IMG/VR virus record: IMGVR_UViG_3300045020_000143
Location: 1 to 51,673 of that record
Strand: one strand, 5' to 3'
Source: a virus
DNA: 51,673 bases
The notes under the pieces: model-generated
What the model was told of the DNA's origin: nothing
Database searches by the model: none
The model's input: the letters and a program-made list of their open reading frames with translations, nothing else
Part shown: positions 8,421-16,939 of the stretch, in pieces
How positions within the stretch are numbered: the stretch's first letter is position 1
Layout of the letters: every line of letters begins with the position of its first letter
Translations under genes and position numbers: made by a program

Positions 8421-8756
8421 CTAGAGACCGGGAACGCCATCCTCATCCGACGGGTTGGGTGAGGTCTGCTCACCTACGCTATCGGTTGTGGGTGGTGCTT
8501 CCTCTTGTACCGGTGCTCCGCCGCTGAACATCTCGCGAACGAGATCCTGCTCGATTGCTTGGATGAGCTCTCCAAGCTTCTGAAGAGTCTCGTCACTCCA
8601 GTCGGTGTTCCTGTTGCCTGCTCCGAATCGTTCGGCCGTGAGGCTGTTGACGAATGCGTACTTCACGGCCATGTGGACGGTGGGGCTGAGGAGGTTGACT
8701 GAAACCTCCCCAACCGCCAGTCCATCGATTCGAATCTGCCCTTCACCTTTGAGCAT
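8421..8756 (-). CDS. Hypothetical protein, 111 aa
   Basis: Unrecognised. The first 75 residues look folded (IRIDGLAVGEVSVNLL, then a helical DETLQKLGELIQAIEQ stretch); the last 35 are acidic, Pro/Ser/Thr-rich and probably disordered, ending in SDEDGVPGL. Acidic disordered tails are typical of phage SSBs and other replisome partners, but the length and core do not let me assign it. It sits directly upstream of the helicase gene, separated by 75 bases in which I see only the helicase ribosome binding site. Confidence 0.65.
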   Translation of the reverse strand: MLKGEGQIRIDGLAVGEVSVNLLSPTVHMAVKYAFVNSLTAERFGAGNRNTDWSDETLQKLGELIQAIEQDLVREMFSGGAPVQEEAPPTTDSVGEQTSPNPSDEDGVPGL

Positions 8757-8765
8757 GATCCGAGT

Positions 8766-9158
8766 CTAGCCGTAGTTCGGCCGGGTTTGGTTCCCCTGAG
8801 GCAGCTTCTTCTGCTCGATGACCCGTTGCAGCTCCAGCTCTGCCTCTCCCCGAAACCTGTTCACGAAGTACCCTGCAGCCCCGGCGGCGAGCTCAGCAGC
8901 TCGCGACACAGTGGTCTCGTCCTGATTGCAGGTCAGCGACACCGTGACCATCGCTGAAGCTCCGGTCCCGAAGTCCTTGATGCCCATGTCCTTGGAGACA
9001 CTGACACGGGCCAGCGCGTTTCCCACGAGCTCTTGAAAACGGTCCATGATCTCTTTTGGAACCTCTTCCTGGAAGGTGAGATGAATCTCCGGCTGGTTCT
9101 GTTGGCTGAGGGTCATGCCGGCGCTGAACCTCGGATGATCGATGAAGATCTCGGTCAT
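8766..9158 (-). CDS. Hypothetical protein, 130 aa
   Basis: Unrecognised replication-operon protein. It reads as an alternating beta/alpha domain (PEIHLTFQEEVP, then ARVSVSKDMGIKDFGTGASA and MVTVSLTCNQDE), then an Ala/Glu-rich helix running to the C-terminus. No catalytic motif, membrane segment or metal site is visible. Nine bases separate its stop from the following gene. Confidence 0.65.
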   Translation of the reverse strand: MTEIFIDHPRFSAGMTLSQQNQPEIHLTFQEEVPKEIMDRFQELVGNALARVSVSKDMGIKDFGTGASAMVTVSLTCNQDETTVSRAAELAAGAAGYFVNRFRGEAELELQRVIEQKKLPQGNQTRPNYG

Positions 9159-9188
9159 GATTCTCCTTTCTACATCCCGACCCTGACA

Positions 9189-9890
9189 TCAGCTCTTGCG
9201 AGGTTCCCCAAGGAAGGTCAGCTCCTTCGGCCCAGTGACTGCCGGAGTGTCGTCCTTCTCGTCGTAGGCGCCCTGAAGAACGTCGTCGAGCTTGTTGGCT
9301 GTGAGCCAGTTCTTCACTCCATCGAAGTCGATCTTCCAGAACTGCTCCACCAAGGAGTACTGCTTTCCATCCTTGTCGATGCCCTTGAGGGCTAAGAGCG
9401 ATTCGAGAAGCCCTCGCTTCTGGACCCCGTTGAGGAGATCTTGGGAGTGGAAGCTCCGCTTGGTCTTCGACGTGACCGTGAACTTGTCGTACTGCAAGCT
9501 CACCGGCTTCCCGTCTGGTCCCTTCCACTGAGACTCAGTGAGGACTACAGCCTGACGCAGGGAATCGACTGCTGACTTCCGCTTGGCGTTTCGGTCTTCG
9601 AGGGTTGAAGCCAGACGGGCCCAGAGAGTGCACCACTCTCTGGCGGCCTTGTCGTGGTCGCCACTGCAACTGGCCACGATGTCCCGGATGGCGAAGCCCT
9701 CGGTGATGTACTTCTCCAGATCTGCGTAGGCTGCATCGGCTGCCAGGAAGGTATCGATCGCCAGTTCGTGATCCGGTCTCTCCGGGGCCAACGGTGGAGA
9801 GATTCCCATCTCCGCAGGGGCCTGAACCATAGGTGGAGCGAGCGCATCGGTGACAGGAACTACCTCTACGATCTGCAGTCTCTTAGCCAT
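9189..9890 (-). CDS. Hypothetical protein, 233 aa
   Basis: Read from the ATG at 9890, with GAGGTGAAC just before it; the open frame extends further upstream but that part lies opposite the glycosylase coding frame. The N-terminus is Pro/Val-rich, followed by a long helical, charged region (WCTLWARLASTLEDRNAKRK) and a C-terminal part with TVTSKTKRSFHSQDLLNG. Nothing is diagnostic. Its position two bases after the uracil-DNA glycosylase stop implies coupling and perhaps a DNA-repair or recombination accessory role. Confidence 0.7.
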   Translation of the reverse strand: MAKRLQIVEVVPVTDALAPPMVQAPAEMGISPPLAPERPDHELAIDTFLAADAAYADLEKYITEGFAIRDIVASCSGDHDKAAREWCTLWARLASTLEDRNAKRKSAVDSLRQAVVLTESQWKGPDGKPVSLQYDKFTVTSKTKRSFHSQDLLNGVQKRGLLESLLALKGIDKDGKQYSLVEQFWKIDFDGVKNWLTANKLDDVLQGAYDEKDDTPAVTGPKELTFLGEPRKS

Positions 9891-9892
9891 GT

Positions 9893-10756
9893 TCACCTCG
9901 CTGGGATGGGTGTTCCGAAATGCTTGTTGCGGAGGAAGTCTAAGAGCCGCATGGCCTTCCTCACGTCCTCCACCGTCTTCTCGAAGTCCCCACCCGGTGA
10001 GTTCCAGTCCGCCTTCCGCAGCAGGTAAGACGGGGGGTAGATGGGGATGACTGGGTACGAGACCTTCCCTACAGCTCCGTGGTGCGTGACGTCGTAGACG
10101 TTCCCACGCATCTTCGAAATCTGGACCTGCTGCTTCTGCATCAGGGCGGCCATCGCCGTGTTGCCGGCGCCGATGATGACGAGGGGATCGATGATGTAGA
10201 TGATGTTCCAGAGTCGCTCCCAACACGCCTTGAGCTCTACGTAGTTGGGGGTGCGGTTCTCTGGAGGCCTGCAGGCGACGGCGTTGGTCACGAAGAACTC
10301 AGTGCTCCGCCACTCGATCCAGGCCTCATGGAACTCCTTGATGGCCTGCATGCCTGCCCTGGTGGCCCTGGCTTTGATCCTGGAGTACTCCTCATGGCCT
10401 TCCCGAACCCTCTTGTTGTCTGAGGTCATCGCCAGAATCTGATTCAAGAGCTGGCCGGAACCACCGACGAAGGGGAAGGAGGTCCGCTCCTCTTCCTCGC
10501 CAGGCGCCTCACCAACAATCACGATGTGGGCTTCGGGGTTCCCTTCACCAAAGACAATCTCATCGCTGTCGGTCTCCAGCTTCCGAAGCTTGCCCAGTTC
10601 GCACTTCTGGCAGGCGAACCACTTGTTGAAGAGCTCATGCAGACGCTCGGTCTTGCTCTTGGACGGATCCGAATCGAGGAGCTGAACCTGCTGCTCCACA
10701 ATCTTCGGCCGTCCCCGGCCCCGCTTGGTGGGGGCCGGGTTGGCTTGCTCTTCCAT
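9893..10756 (-). CDS. Family 4 uracil-DNA glycosylase with AT-hook-like N-terminus
   Basis: Removes uracil from DNA. The 287-residue protein carries the family 4/5-type motif GEAPGEEEE at 82-90 followed by FPFVGGSGQLL, the NAVACRPPENRTP region, IIGAGNTA, and a C-terminal IYPPSYLLR that corresponds to the HPSYLLR motif with the His replaced by Tyr. Cys residues at C49-x2-C52, in VACRPP and in KACWER fit the four-cysteine iron-sulphur cluster of family 4. Residues 11-18 (KRGRGRPK) look like an AT-hook, unusual in this family. A phage glycosylase implies that thymine, not uracil, is the base in this genome. Confidence 0.9.
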   Translation of the reverse strand: MEEQANPAPTKRGRGRPKIVEQQVQLLDSDPSKSKTERLHELFNKWFACQKCELGKLRKLETDSDEIVFGEGNPEAHIVIVGEAPGEEEERTSFPFVGGSGQLLNQILAMTSDNKRVREGHEEYSRIKARATRAGMQAIKEFHEAWIEWRSTEFFVTNAVACRPPENRTPNYVELKACWERLWNIIYIIDPLVIIGAGNTAMAALMQKQQVQISKMRGNVYDVTHHGAVGKVSYPVIPIYPPSYLLRKADWNSPGGDFEKTVEDVRKAMRLLDFLRNKHFGTPIPAR

Positions 10757-10768
10757 GAGGCCTTTCTA

Positions 10769-11191
10769 CTACTTGGGTCTGACGTAGCCGGGAACGATTC
10801 CAGCCTCGGCTGCGGAGTTGAGCTTCTTGCGGTCCAGGAACTGTTGGAAGAGTTCGAGCATCTCCTGCTCTGACTCTGGACTCAGGTCCTTGAGGTAGTA
10901 GCCGCCGATTGGACGGACGAACATCGAGCCCTCAGTGACGTAGTCCCAGTCGCCAATCATGAAAGACTGAACGACCTGACCATCGGGGAGCGCCTTCCGA
11001 AGACAGATGAACCGCTTCGGATTCGTCAAGGTGACGATGGGATCGTAGATGTTCCCACGAACTTCACCGAAGGCCTGTTCGCCTGCTCCAAGAAGGAGCA
11101 CAGCGAACTTGTCCGCCCGATGTCCCTTGTTCCCCAACTCGCCGATGATTTGCTTCGACCGGCTAGTCGCCTCCTTCTTCTTCTCCGTCAT
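10769..11191 (-). CDS. Hypothetical protein, 140 aa
   Basis: Unrecognised. I favour the ATG at 11191 because GGAG precedes it at good distance; an ATG at 11230 in the same frame would add 13 residues inside the helicase gene. The N-terminus is Lys-rich (TEKKKEATSRSKQ), then comes a compact alpha/beta region (KFAVLLLGAGEQAFGEV, NPKRFICLRKALP) and a helical C-terminus. It overlaps the end of the SF2 helicase gene by about 29 bases, so the two are probably coupled. Confidence 0.65.
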   Translation of the reverse strand: MTEKKKEATSRSKQIIGELGNKGHRADKFAVLLLGAGEQAFGEVRGNIYDPIVTLTNPKRFICLRKALPDGQVVQSFMIGDWDYVTEGSMFVRPIGGYYLKDLSPESEQEMLELFQQFLDRKKLNSAAEAGIVPGYVRPK

Positions 11192-12641
11192 CTCTGCTCC
11201 GGGGAGGAAGCTGCTCGAATGCTCTGACATAGAGTTCTCTCACCTCAGGCGGGAAGTCTTTTGGATACGGACTGGGTTTTAGGTTCTCGTACTCGTAGCC
11301 CCATTCGCGCAGGCTGCTTTTCAGCTTGGCGCACATCTTCTTGATGGTCGGGGTGAACCAATCTTCGAAGACGTTCATCACCGGCGTCTTCTTGTCTGGC
11401 AGCAATCTCTGGATACGACCCATCGATTGCTGAAGGGCGTTCTTGGAACGGAACGGCGTCAGCCAGAAGAGCGTGTCCAGGCTGGGATCGTCTACTCCAA
11501 CCGAACCGAGGCGGGAGATGGCGAAGCAGATTTGGCTGTCCCGAAGGATGCCCATCCTCTCGCTCCTCTCCGTCTCGGCGATGATGAGAGCCGAATCCGG
11601 GAAGAGAGCGTGGAAGAGACGAAGCTGGTCCTTCGAGTGGGACAGGCAGAGGATCTTCCTGCCGGCATCGAGAGCATCCTTGATGGCCCAGTACCTGTAG
11701 ACGTTGGCGCTGTAGTCCCGACCCAGGATGGTTCGCAGGACCGAGACGTTGGTCTGCTGCCCATCCAACTTCGCCTTCTCGTAGTCGATGACGACGGGTG
11801 TCTTTTGGAAGTAGATGCGAGGGACGAGATCCTGAACCAGGTCTGTGTAGAAGGGTTCCCCGATGTGGTACCGGTAGATGGGGTCCAACCCATCCTCTCG
11901 CATCACCGTCGCAGTGAGACCGATGCGGTCTCCATAGAACGGTGTGGCGGTGAGGCTGAACTTCGGAGCTCCGATTCCGTGGACCTCGTCATAGACGATG
12001 AGCCCGAAGTACCTGAACATCTCCTCGGGGATGGCACCCTCCTGGATGCGCATCCACAGGGTGGTGACGAGAGCTAAGGTAAGCGGCTTCGCCCAGTTGA
12101 AGACCGGACCTTGAATGAGGCCCAGCTCTCCATCGAACTCCAAGCCGGGTGGTCTCCCAGTCACCTTGTTGCCGAGCACTGCCTCCTTCCACTGCTCCAG
12201 GATTCCTCCGTCTGGAACCACGACCAGGGTTGGCATCCCCCGCTGTGCAATCTTCTTCAGAGCGAGGACTGTCTTGCCCTTGCCGCATCCGAGGTTGAGG
12301 ATGCCATTGTCGTTGGCTGCCAGTGCTCTCCACGCTCGCTGCTGCTCTTCGTTCCTGGGTTCAATCTTGTCTTCGAAGTGCAGCCTCTGGAATTGAGGGC
12401 GCAGATCCACGAAGGGGAACCTGTAGTGTCGGTAGTTCGATGAGGGTAGGAACTCCCTCGGGCACAGGATGTGGTTCGAGGACTCGTCCCACATCTGCAT
12501 CTTTGTCTGCCCGCCTTGGCTGTTGACGGTGAACTCTAAGGCACGTTTCACCGGCTCAACGCGGATACCGCCTCTGGGTAACCAGAGGCGGTCCGCGATG
12601 TACGCCTTATCGGGTTCTTTTGGAACGAACGAAAGCCGCAT
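11163..12641 (-). CDS. SF2 DNA helicase
   Basis: A 492-residue superfamily 2 helicase, probably used in recombination or replication restart as for T4 UvsW. Motif I is GCGKGKT (118-124), motif II is YDEVHG (DEVH at 218-221), motif III LTATVMRED, and the second RecA-like domain ends with SMGRIQRLLPDKKTP, equivalent to motif VI Q-x2-GR-x-QR. The N-terminal 95 residues form a separate domain, possibly for DNA binding. It is encoded upstream of the unknown protein and the glycosylase; its ATG touches the stop of the small membrane protein gene. Confidence 0.92.
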   Translation of the reverse strand: MRLSFVPKEPDKAYIADRLWLPRGGIRVEPVKRALEFTVNSQGGQTKMQMWDESSNHILCPREFLPSSNYRHYRFPFVDLRPQFQRLHFEDKIEPRNEEQQRAWRALAANDNGILNLGCGKGKTVLALKKIAQRGMPTLVVVPDGGILEQWKEAVLGNKVTGRPPGLEFDGELGLIQGPVFNWAKPLTLALVTTLWMRIQEGAIPEEMFRYFGLIVYDEVHGIGAPKFSLTATPFYGDRIGLTATVMREDGLDPIYRYHIGEPFYTDLVQDLVPRIYFQKTPVVIDYEKAKLDGQQTNVSVLRTILGRDYSANVYRYWAIKDALDAGRKILCLSHSKDQLRLFHALFPDSALIIAETERSERMGILRDSQICFAISRLGSVGVDDPSLDTLFWLTPFRSKNALQQSMGRIQRLLPDKKTPVMNVFEDWFTPTIKKMCAKLKSSLREWGYEYENLKPSPYPKDFPPEVRELYVRAFEQLPPRSRDDGEEEGGD

Positions 12642-12785
12642 TCAGTGACCCCACCATCCGAAGTTTCTTCCCATCAGATAGATGACCACTGTGACGTCTA
12701 CAGCCATGAAGAGCAGGAACTGCGGCATCGCCCAAGTGGTGAAGAACCACTTCAAGTAGCGTCTCATCGGTCTATCCTCAGACAT
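12642..12785 (-). CDS. Small membrane protein, 47 aa
   Basis: A 47-residue protein with a basic N-terminus (RRYLK), an aromatic WFFTTWAM stretch and a hydrophobic segment from about PQFLLFMAVD through VTVVIYLM, then a Trp/Gly-rich tail. One transmembrane helix, or two short ones, is likely. Its TGA directly abuts the helicase ATG, which supports a real coupled gene. Role unknown; early-operon membrane peptides often alter the host envelope or protect against superinfection. Confidence 0.6.
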   Translation of the reverse strand: MSEDRPMRRYLKWFFTTWAMPQFLLFMAVDVTVVIYLMGRNFGWWGH

Positions 12786-12806
12786 ACAACGTCTGTACTA
12801 CGATTG

Positions 12807-13358
12807 CTACTTGCGAGGAGCGAAGATGACCTGTCTGATGGCCAGGAACAACTCCGCTACTCCCTTCTCCAGCATCGCCAAGGCGGTGTTCTTCATCACC
12901 CGACCGGCGAAGGTCTCACCCTCCATCTGCGTTCTCATTGGAGGAGGAGCTGAGTGGATCATCTGGTAGAGGGGATCGTGCAACCACCCGTACCTGTGGA
13001 CCGGCTGCTGTTGCGGAGCCGGGGCTGCGACTGGAACCACGGGAGCTGGTTGCGCTACCGGTGCCGTCCTTGCGATCGGAGCATAGGTCGGAACCTGAGG
13101 AGAGTACGGCTGGATCGATGACGTCACCGGTTGTGGAAACGCGTACGGCCTGGTTGGGGCCGGAGCGGTGTACGGTGGTGCGATGGGTCGTGGCATTGAG
13201 TTCTGCCGGAAGATCTCTTCCTTGCAGGAGTTCTGGAACCCACAACCTCTGCACGTTCTGTCATCTTCTTCGTACGACTTCCCCCAGCATCTCGGTCTCT
13301 CTTCCTGAATCCTGAGACGCGATTCGGGGCTGGGGTTCCCGTACTGATACCCTGTCAA
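12807..13358 (-). CDS. Cys-cluster protein, first gene of the minus operon
   Basis: I take the TTG at 13358 as start because AGGAGG lies five bases before it; this gives 183 residues. The N-terminal part has a cysteine cluster, RCWGKSYEEDDRTCRGCG followed by QNSCKEE, which could hold zinc or an Fe-S cluster. The middle 90 residues are Pro/Ala/Gln-rich and probably disordered, and the C-terminus is an amphipathic helix (GVAELFLAIRQVIFAP). It is the first gene after the divergent control region. Function unknown. Confidence 0.7.
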   Translation of the reverse strand: MTGYQYGNPSPESRLRIQEERPRCWGKSYEEDDRTCRGCGFQNSCKEEIFRQNSMPRPIAPPYTAPAPTRPYAFPQPVTSSIQPYSPQVPTYAPIARTAPVAQPAPVVPVAAPAPQQQPVHRYGWLHDPLYQMIHSAPPPMRTQMEGETFAGRVMKNTALAMLEKGVAELFLAIRQVIFAPRK

Positions 13359-13386
13359 TTGCACCTCCTGAGCTGTAATGGTTCGG

Positions 13387-13403
13387 TGCCACAGTCTTAT
13401 GCC
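13387..13403 (-). promoter_or_regulatory. 17-nt GGSATAAG element, copy A
   Basis: On the minus strand this reads GGCATAAGACTGTGGCA. The same element occurs at 20683-20699, 36573-36589 and 39678-39694, each time just upstream of a minus-strand gene. Here it lies 28 bases before the TTG start at 13358 and heads the long replication operon. It is a candidate phage promoter or operator; TSS mapping would decide. Confidence 0.6.
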
Positions 13404-13423
13404 AAGGAACTGTCCTTCCTTGG
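13402..13423. repeat. Inverted repeat in the divergent control region
   Basis: Perfect 8-bp arms (CCAAGGAA and TTCCTTGG) with a 6-nt spacer, overlapping the upstream edge of element A. It is placed where a dimeric regulator could control leftward transcription. No role is proven. Confidence 0.55.
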
Positions 13424-13429
13424 AAAACC

Positions 13430-13459
13430 TTGTCACTCTCGCTTGGGAGGCCCTACACT
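13430..13459 (+). promoter_or_regulatory. Candidate sigma70-like promoter for rightward head genes
   Basis: TTGTCA at 13430-13435 and TACACT at 13454-13459, 18 bases apart, in the divergent gap and 33 bases before the ATG at 13493. The match is moderate on both hexamers. Confidence 0.4.
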
Positions 13460-13492
13460 CGAAGCGCTGCGGCATCCCTGCAAGGAGTGCTC

Positions 13493-14953
13493 ATGAAGAC
13501 CGCTGGAGTGGTGCTCGACTTCTATGATGACCCGTCTGGCTCGCTCTTGAAGAAGGCGTTCCCGACCCTCGACTCCCTCCACGAGCACGTCAAGACCGCC
13601 CACATCCTGACCCCAGAAGAGCGAGACGTTCTCCGAGACGAAGCCTTCGCTTTGGTCTTGGTGAATGAGGGCAAGACCCTGAGGAAGTTCGCCTGCGTGG
13701 ATGCAGGCAATACCCTCCTCTCGGCCCTCTACTTCGAACAGAACGCCCACCTCTTGCCGGAAGAGGCGGTCAAGGTGGCAGCGGTCAACCTCGCTTCGTT
13801 CTGCGAGGACTTCGACATGGAGCCCACCCACTTCGTGAAGATGGCCGCCAGTGGGATGGCTCGGAATCGTGACACGATGCGTCAACCGATCGTGGGGGAC
13901 GAGGCGGACTGGGCAGCTCGGACCAACCTGGTCTCGGTCCGTGGAGGAGCCGATTCCGGTCGCGTCATCCCCACGGCGAACCAGATGAAGACCGCCAGCG
14001 GCGGGAGGGAGATCGGCTACCTGGACAGCTTCCACAAGCTGAACCCAGAGGCGCAGCCACCGAAGGATGGAGGGATGGTCCTCACCAACGACAAGCGGTT
14101 GGAGAGCACCAAGAAGAAGCAGCCCCACCTCCAGAACAAGACGAAGACCCCGGACAAGAACACGTTCGCCGTGGGCCCAGGCAAGGGAGACCTGGAGGTC
14201 AACTACAAGCAGACCCAGTGGCCGATGCCGACTCCCAAGCTGGCCAACGTGGTGGACGTCACAGGTCAAGAGCCCATCCACACCTTCGAGAGGAAGACGG
14301 CCAGCATCACCGCCCTCAACGGCCGCTATCCTCTCGACGCCTACGGCGACGTGCAGAAGGCAGTGAAGTACTTCGCCGAGAACTGGACGGAGATGGATCC
14401 GGCGGATCGGCACGAGTACGCCGTGAAGACGGCGGCCAGGGCCGAGGAGCTGGGTATCAAGGTGGGAGACCATTTGGACCGGTATGGATCCACCTCCTAC
14501 GCTCCCGACGTCGACGCCCACATGGCCAACCGGATCGCCGTCTGCGATCCGGAATACTCCGGTGCTTACGCGGAGTTGCGTGAGAAGCGGGCATCGATCG
14601 ATCCAGAGCAGTTCGCTCAGATGCTCACCAAGGTCGATGAGGCTTCCGGCCTGCGGTGGGCTTGGGGAGGCGACGTGGCCGATCCCTACATGGCCACCTT
14701 CGGCGGGATGTCGGAGAAGCAGGCGGCGGCAGCCTGGGACTGGGAGGGTCGCCTCGGTGACCGTCTCACCTCCGAGCAACTCCGCAAGCTGTGCATGGAG
14801 GGACGTGGCGTCCTGAAGAAGTACTTCTCCCACGACATCGTGAACGCCCTCCAGAAGGATCCCATCACGGTGTTCGAGTCGCTGCCGGACACCAGCAAGG
14901 TGCTCATCGCCAGGATGGCGAACGACGAGTTCGACAGCCTGACCGTCAACTAG
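13493..14953 (+). CDS. Probable virion structural protein, 486 aa
   Basis: First gene of the rightward head region. The ATG at 13493 has AAGGAG five bases upstream. The protein is largely helical and charged; the middle (residues about 170-270) is rich in Lys, Pro, Gln and Asn (RLESTKKKQPHLQNKTK) and looks extended. No enzymatic motif, signal peptide or membrane span is visible. Because it opens the gene string leading to the portal, a head or internal virion protein is likely. Mass spectrometry of particles would test this. Confidence 0.75.
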   Translation: MKTAGVVLDFYDDPSGSLLKKAFPTLDSLHEHVKTAHILTPEERDVLRDEAFALVLVNEGKTLRKFACVDAGNTLLSALYFEQNAHLLPEEAVKVAAVNLASFCEDFDMEPTHFVKMAASGMARNRDTMRQPIVGDEADWAARTNLVSVRGGADSGRVIPTANQMKTASGGREIGYLDSFHKLNPEAQPPKDGGMVLTNDKRLESTKKKQPHLQNKTKTPDKNTFAVGPGKGDLEVNYKQTQWPMPTPKLANVVDVTGQEPIHTFERKTASITALNGRYPLDAYGDVQKAVKYFAENWTEMDPADRHEYAVKTAARAEELGIKVGDHLDRYGSTSYAPDVDAHMANRIAVCDPEYSGAYAELREKRASIDPEQFAQMLTKVDEASGLRWAWGGDVADPYMATFGGMSEKQAAAAWDWEGRLGDRLTSEQLRKLCMEGRGVLKKYFSHDIVNALQKDPITVFESLPDTSKVLIARMANDEFDSLTVN

Positions 14954-14961
14954 GAGCTGGG

Positions 14962-15465
14962 ATGCGTTTGCCGACGATCCTGGGGTTCCTCGATGAACTC
15001 CAGAAGATGAAGACAGGCAGTCTCGCTGAGCATGCTTTGGAGGTCGGAGGTCTTGGACTCCTGGCCGCTCCCACAGCCTACAGAGCAATCACCGGCAAGA
15101 AGGTTGGTGAGAGGAAGACTCGGGCTGCAGAGCTTGGAGGTCTTGGAGTCTTGGCAGCTCACCCCGCCTACGAGATGGGCAAGCATCTCTTGAAGATGAA
15201 GAAGGGCTCGGCCGAACTCAACGTCGTGAACGCCGCTCTCTCCCTCTTCACCAAGAAGGGAGAAGCCGATCTCTGGGAACCGATGACCGGGAAAGTCATT
15301 GGTGGGTTGACGGGCAGTCGAGCAGCGAACCGTGGTGTATCCGTGGCTGGTCAGGCAGCCAAGGCCATCGCCAAGCCGAAGTTCACGATGGACACGCTGA
15401 AGTCTCTCTACCAGAGGCAAGGCCTCAAACCCGCTATCACTTCGGTCCTAAAGCGGGCAGTCTAG
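14962..15465 (+). CDS. Small virion-region protein with F-x-DEL tag and internal repeat
   Basis: A 167-residue protein starting at the ATG at 14962 (GGAG just upstream). Residues 9-16 read FLDELQKM, the signature shared at identical positions with the proteins at 16406, 31978 and 32332. Behind it lies an imperfect internal duplication, EVGGLGLLAAPTAYRA and ELGGLGVLAAHPAYEM, each Gly/Ala/Leu-rich and possibly membrane-interacting. The C-terminus is basic. Function unknown; the shared tag suggests a common destination such as the prohead. Confidence 0.7.
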   Translation: MRLPTILGFLDELQKMKTGSLAEHALEVGGLGLLAAPTAYRAITGKKVGERKTRAAELGGLGVLAAHPAYEMGKHLLKMKKGSAELNVVNAALSLFTKKGEADLWEPMTGKVIGGLTGSRAANRGVSVAGQAAKAIAKPKFTMDTLKSLYQRQGLKPAITSVLKRAV

Positions 15466-15473
15466 GAGGCGTC

Positions 15474-16409
15474 TTGGCCTCTCCGGAGCAGGAGCTCTAC
15501 GAACGCCTCTTGGGCACGTCGGTTACCAAACCGACGGCGCCATCGGAGGGCTCCGCCATGGAGAAGGAGTTGGAGAAGGGTGACCCGGATGCTGGAACTC
15601 CGGTGACCCTGAGGAACCTCTTCACCCATCACGACACGCACCCAGTCGTCATCGACTTCGCGTTGATGAAGGCCTTCGGTGTGGAGTGGCTCGGGTGGGA
15701 TGCCTCCACCATCTGGATCATGATCCAGAAGACCTTCAAGATGCCCATCTCGGAACTCTCTCGGGCGAAGGTCCAGACCGTGAAGACACTGCACGTCTCC
15801 AATGGTCCGTGGGAGCAGTGGCCAGTCTTCGAGAAGATCATCCAGGGCCTGAACAACAACATCCCCAAGTTCGAGGTGATGCAGGCCCCATCCCTGGAGC
15901 AGCTCTACGCCGGCGTTGACATGCTGGACCACATCCGCACGAGAGAGTTCGCCGATGAGGTGAAGCGCTACACAGCGGCGGCAGTACTCCATGAGGACGT
16001 GACCTACGTCCCGCCGCCTCTTGACTTCGTCCAGGTGGAAGTGAGTCACCCGTACTACCGCTGTCTCGACTGCGGCAACGAGGACTCGGCCCTCTTCCAT
16101 GACGGCACCTGTGATACCTGCACCCACAAGTTCGATCCCGAGAACGGTCTCTCGATGCGGCCGGATCCAGAGATGCTTCTTCTGGGCAAGGGGAAGAACC
16201 TGGAGCTCCATCTCCGGCATGACCCGGAGCTCGTGGCAAAGAAGTGGGCTGAGGTGAAAGAGAAGCCCAGTTTCGAAGTCGACCTTGAAGAGAACGAAGT
16301 CGACACCCAGGTGGCCAAGCTCTTGGTGGCCCGGGACTACATGAACATCCGCCGGCGGCAACTCGCCGAGCAGCTCACGACCCTCAAGAGCTGGTTGGGG
16401 GTTGCGTGA
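15474..16409 (+). CDS. Zinc-ribbon protein upstream of portal, 311 aa
   Basis: Starts at a TTG with AGGAGG four bases before it. The central part carries a zinc ribbon, YRCLDCGNEDSALFHDGTCD with a final Cys pair (CDTC). The first 130 residues are helical with aromatic patches (VEWLGWDASTIWIMIQ). It overlaps the next gene by GTGA. Its place between virion genes and the portal suggests a packaging or head role, perhaps as a small-terminase-like or portal-associated factor, but no family is recognised. Confidence 0.7.
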   Translation: MASPEQELYERLLGTSVTKPTAPSEGSAMEKELEKGDPDAGTPVTLRNLFTHHDTHPVVIDFALMKAFGVEWLGWDASTIWIMIQKTFKMPISELSRAKVQTVKTLHVSNGPWEQWPVFEKIIQGLNNNIPKFEVMQAPSLEQLYAGVDMLDHIRTREFADEVKRYTAAAVLHEDVTYVPPPLDFVQVEVSHPYYRCLDCGNEDSALFHDGTCDTCTHKFDPENGLSMRPDPEMLLLGKGKNLELHLRHDPELVAKKWAEVKEKPSFEVDLEENEVDTQVAKLLVARDYMNIRRRQLAEQLTTLKSWLGVA

Positions 16410-16939
16410 ATCGAGCAATGACCCTCGCCTTCATGGACGAGATGTCCAAGATCGCTGAGTCCAGGGCCAAGACGAAGAAGGCCGGCTTCATGGCCAACGT
16501 TGGCAACCGCATCACCAGCAACGTCGCTGGAGCGGGAGCGAACATCGGAGGAGCTCTTCACCAGATGTTCTCCCACCCAATCCAAGGCCTCACCCGAGGC
16601 GCCAAGGAGACCGTCACCGGATTGAAGGGACACCCTTGGCTGACCGCAGCCATCTTGGGAGGAACGGCTCTCGGCATCCACGACCTGAGCAAGCCTGTCG
16701 ACCCCACAGGCGCCGGCCGCAGTCGGGCTCATCGGACGGCTGAGTTCGTGGGTGATCAAGCCGGCGGTCTGATCGGAGCTCCATTCGGCTTCGCTGGAAG
16801 CATCGCCGGCGGAATGATGGGCAAGAAGATTGGCGACTTGGCTGGCAAGACCATCGACAAGGTTCGTGGCTACAAGCGGACTCCTGCTATGGTGCAAGAA
16901 GCTCCCGCTGCCGCTGAGTCCATGAGGTCCGCACAGTGA
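16406..16939 (+). CDS. Small virion-region protein with F-x-DEM tag
   Basis: 177 residues from a GTG overlapping the previous stop. Residues 9-17 are FMDEMSKIA, the tag shared with three other proteins. The remainder is Gly/Ala-rich with two hydrophobic stretches (WLTAAILGGTALGIH and GLIGAPFGFAGSIAGGMMG), reminiscent of membrane-active or internal head proteins. It overlaps the portal start by GTGA. Function unknown; co-translation with the portal suggests a head protein. Confidence 0.7.
   Translation: MNRAMTLAFMDEMSKIAESRAKTKKAGFMANVGNRITSNVAGAGANIGGALHQMFSHPIQGLTRGAKETVTGLKGHPWLTAAILGGTALGIHDLSKPVDPTGAGRSRAHRTAEFVGDQAGGLIGAPFGFAGSIAGGMMGKKIGDLAGKTIDKVRGYKRTPAMVQEAPAAAESMRSAQ

Noticed and set aside
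9891-10226. Upstream extension of the 9189 gene to 345 codons
   Set aside because: The extra part lies within the glycosylase gene in another frame and has Arg/His-rich shadow composition; the ATG at 9890 has a good ribosome binding site.
13433-15088. 551-codon minus-strand frame opposite the head genes
   Set aside because: It is Val/Leu/Gly/His-rich in the way antisense frames of GC-rich genes are, has no motif, and lies across two plus-strand genes with good starts and coupled spacing.
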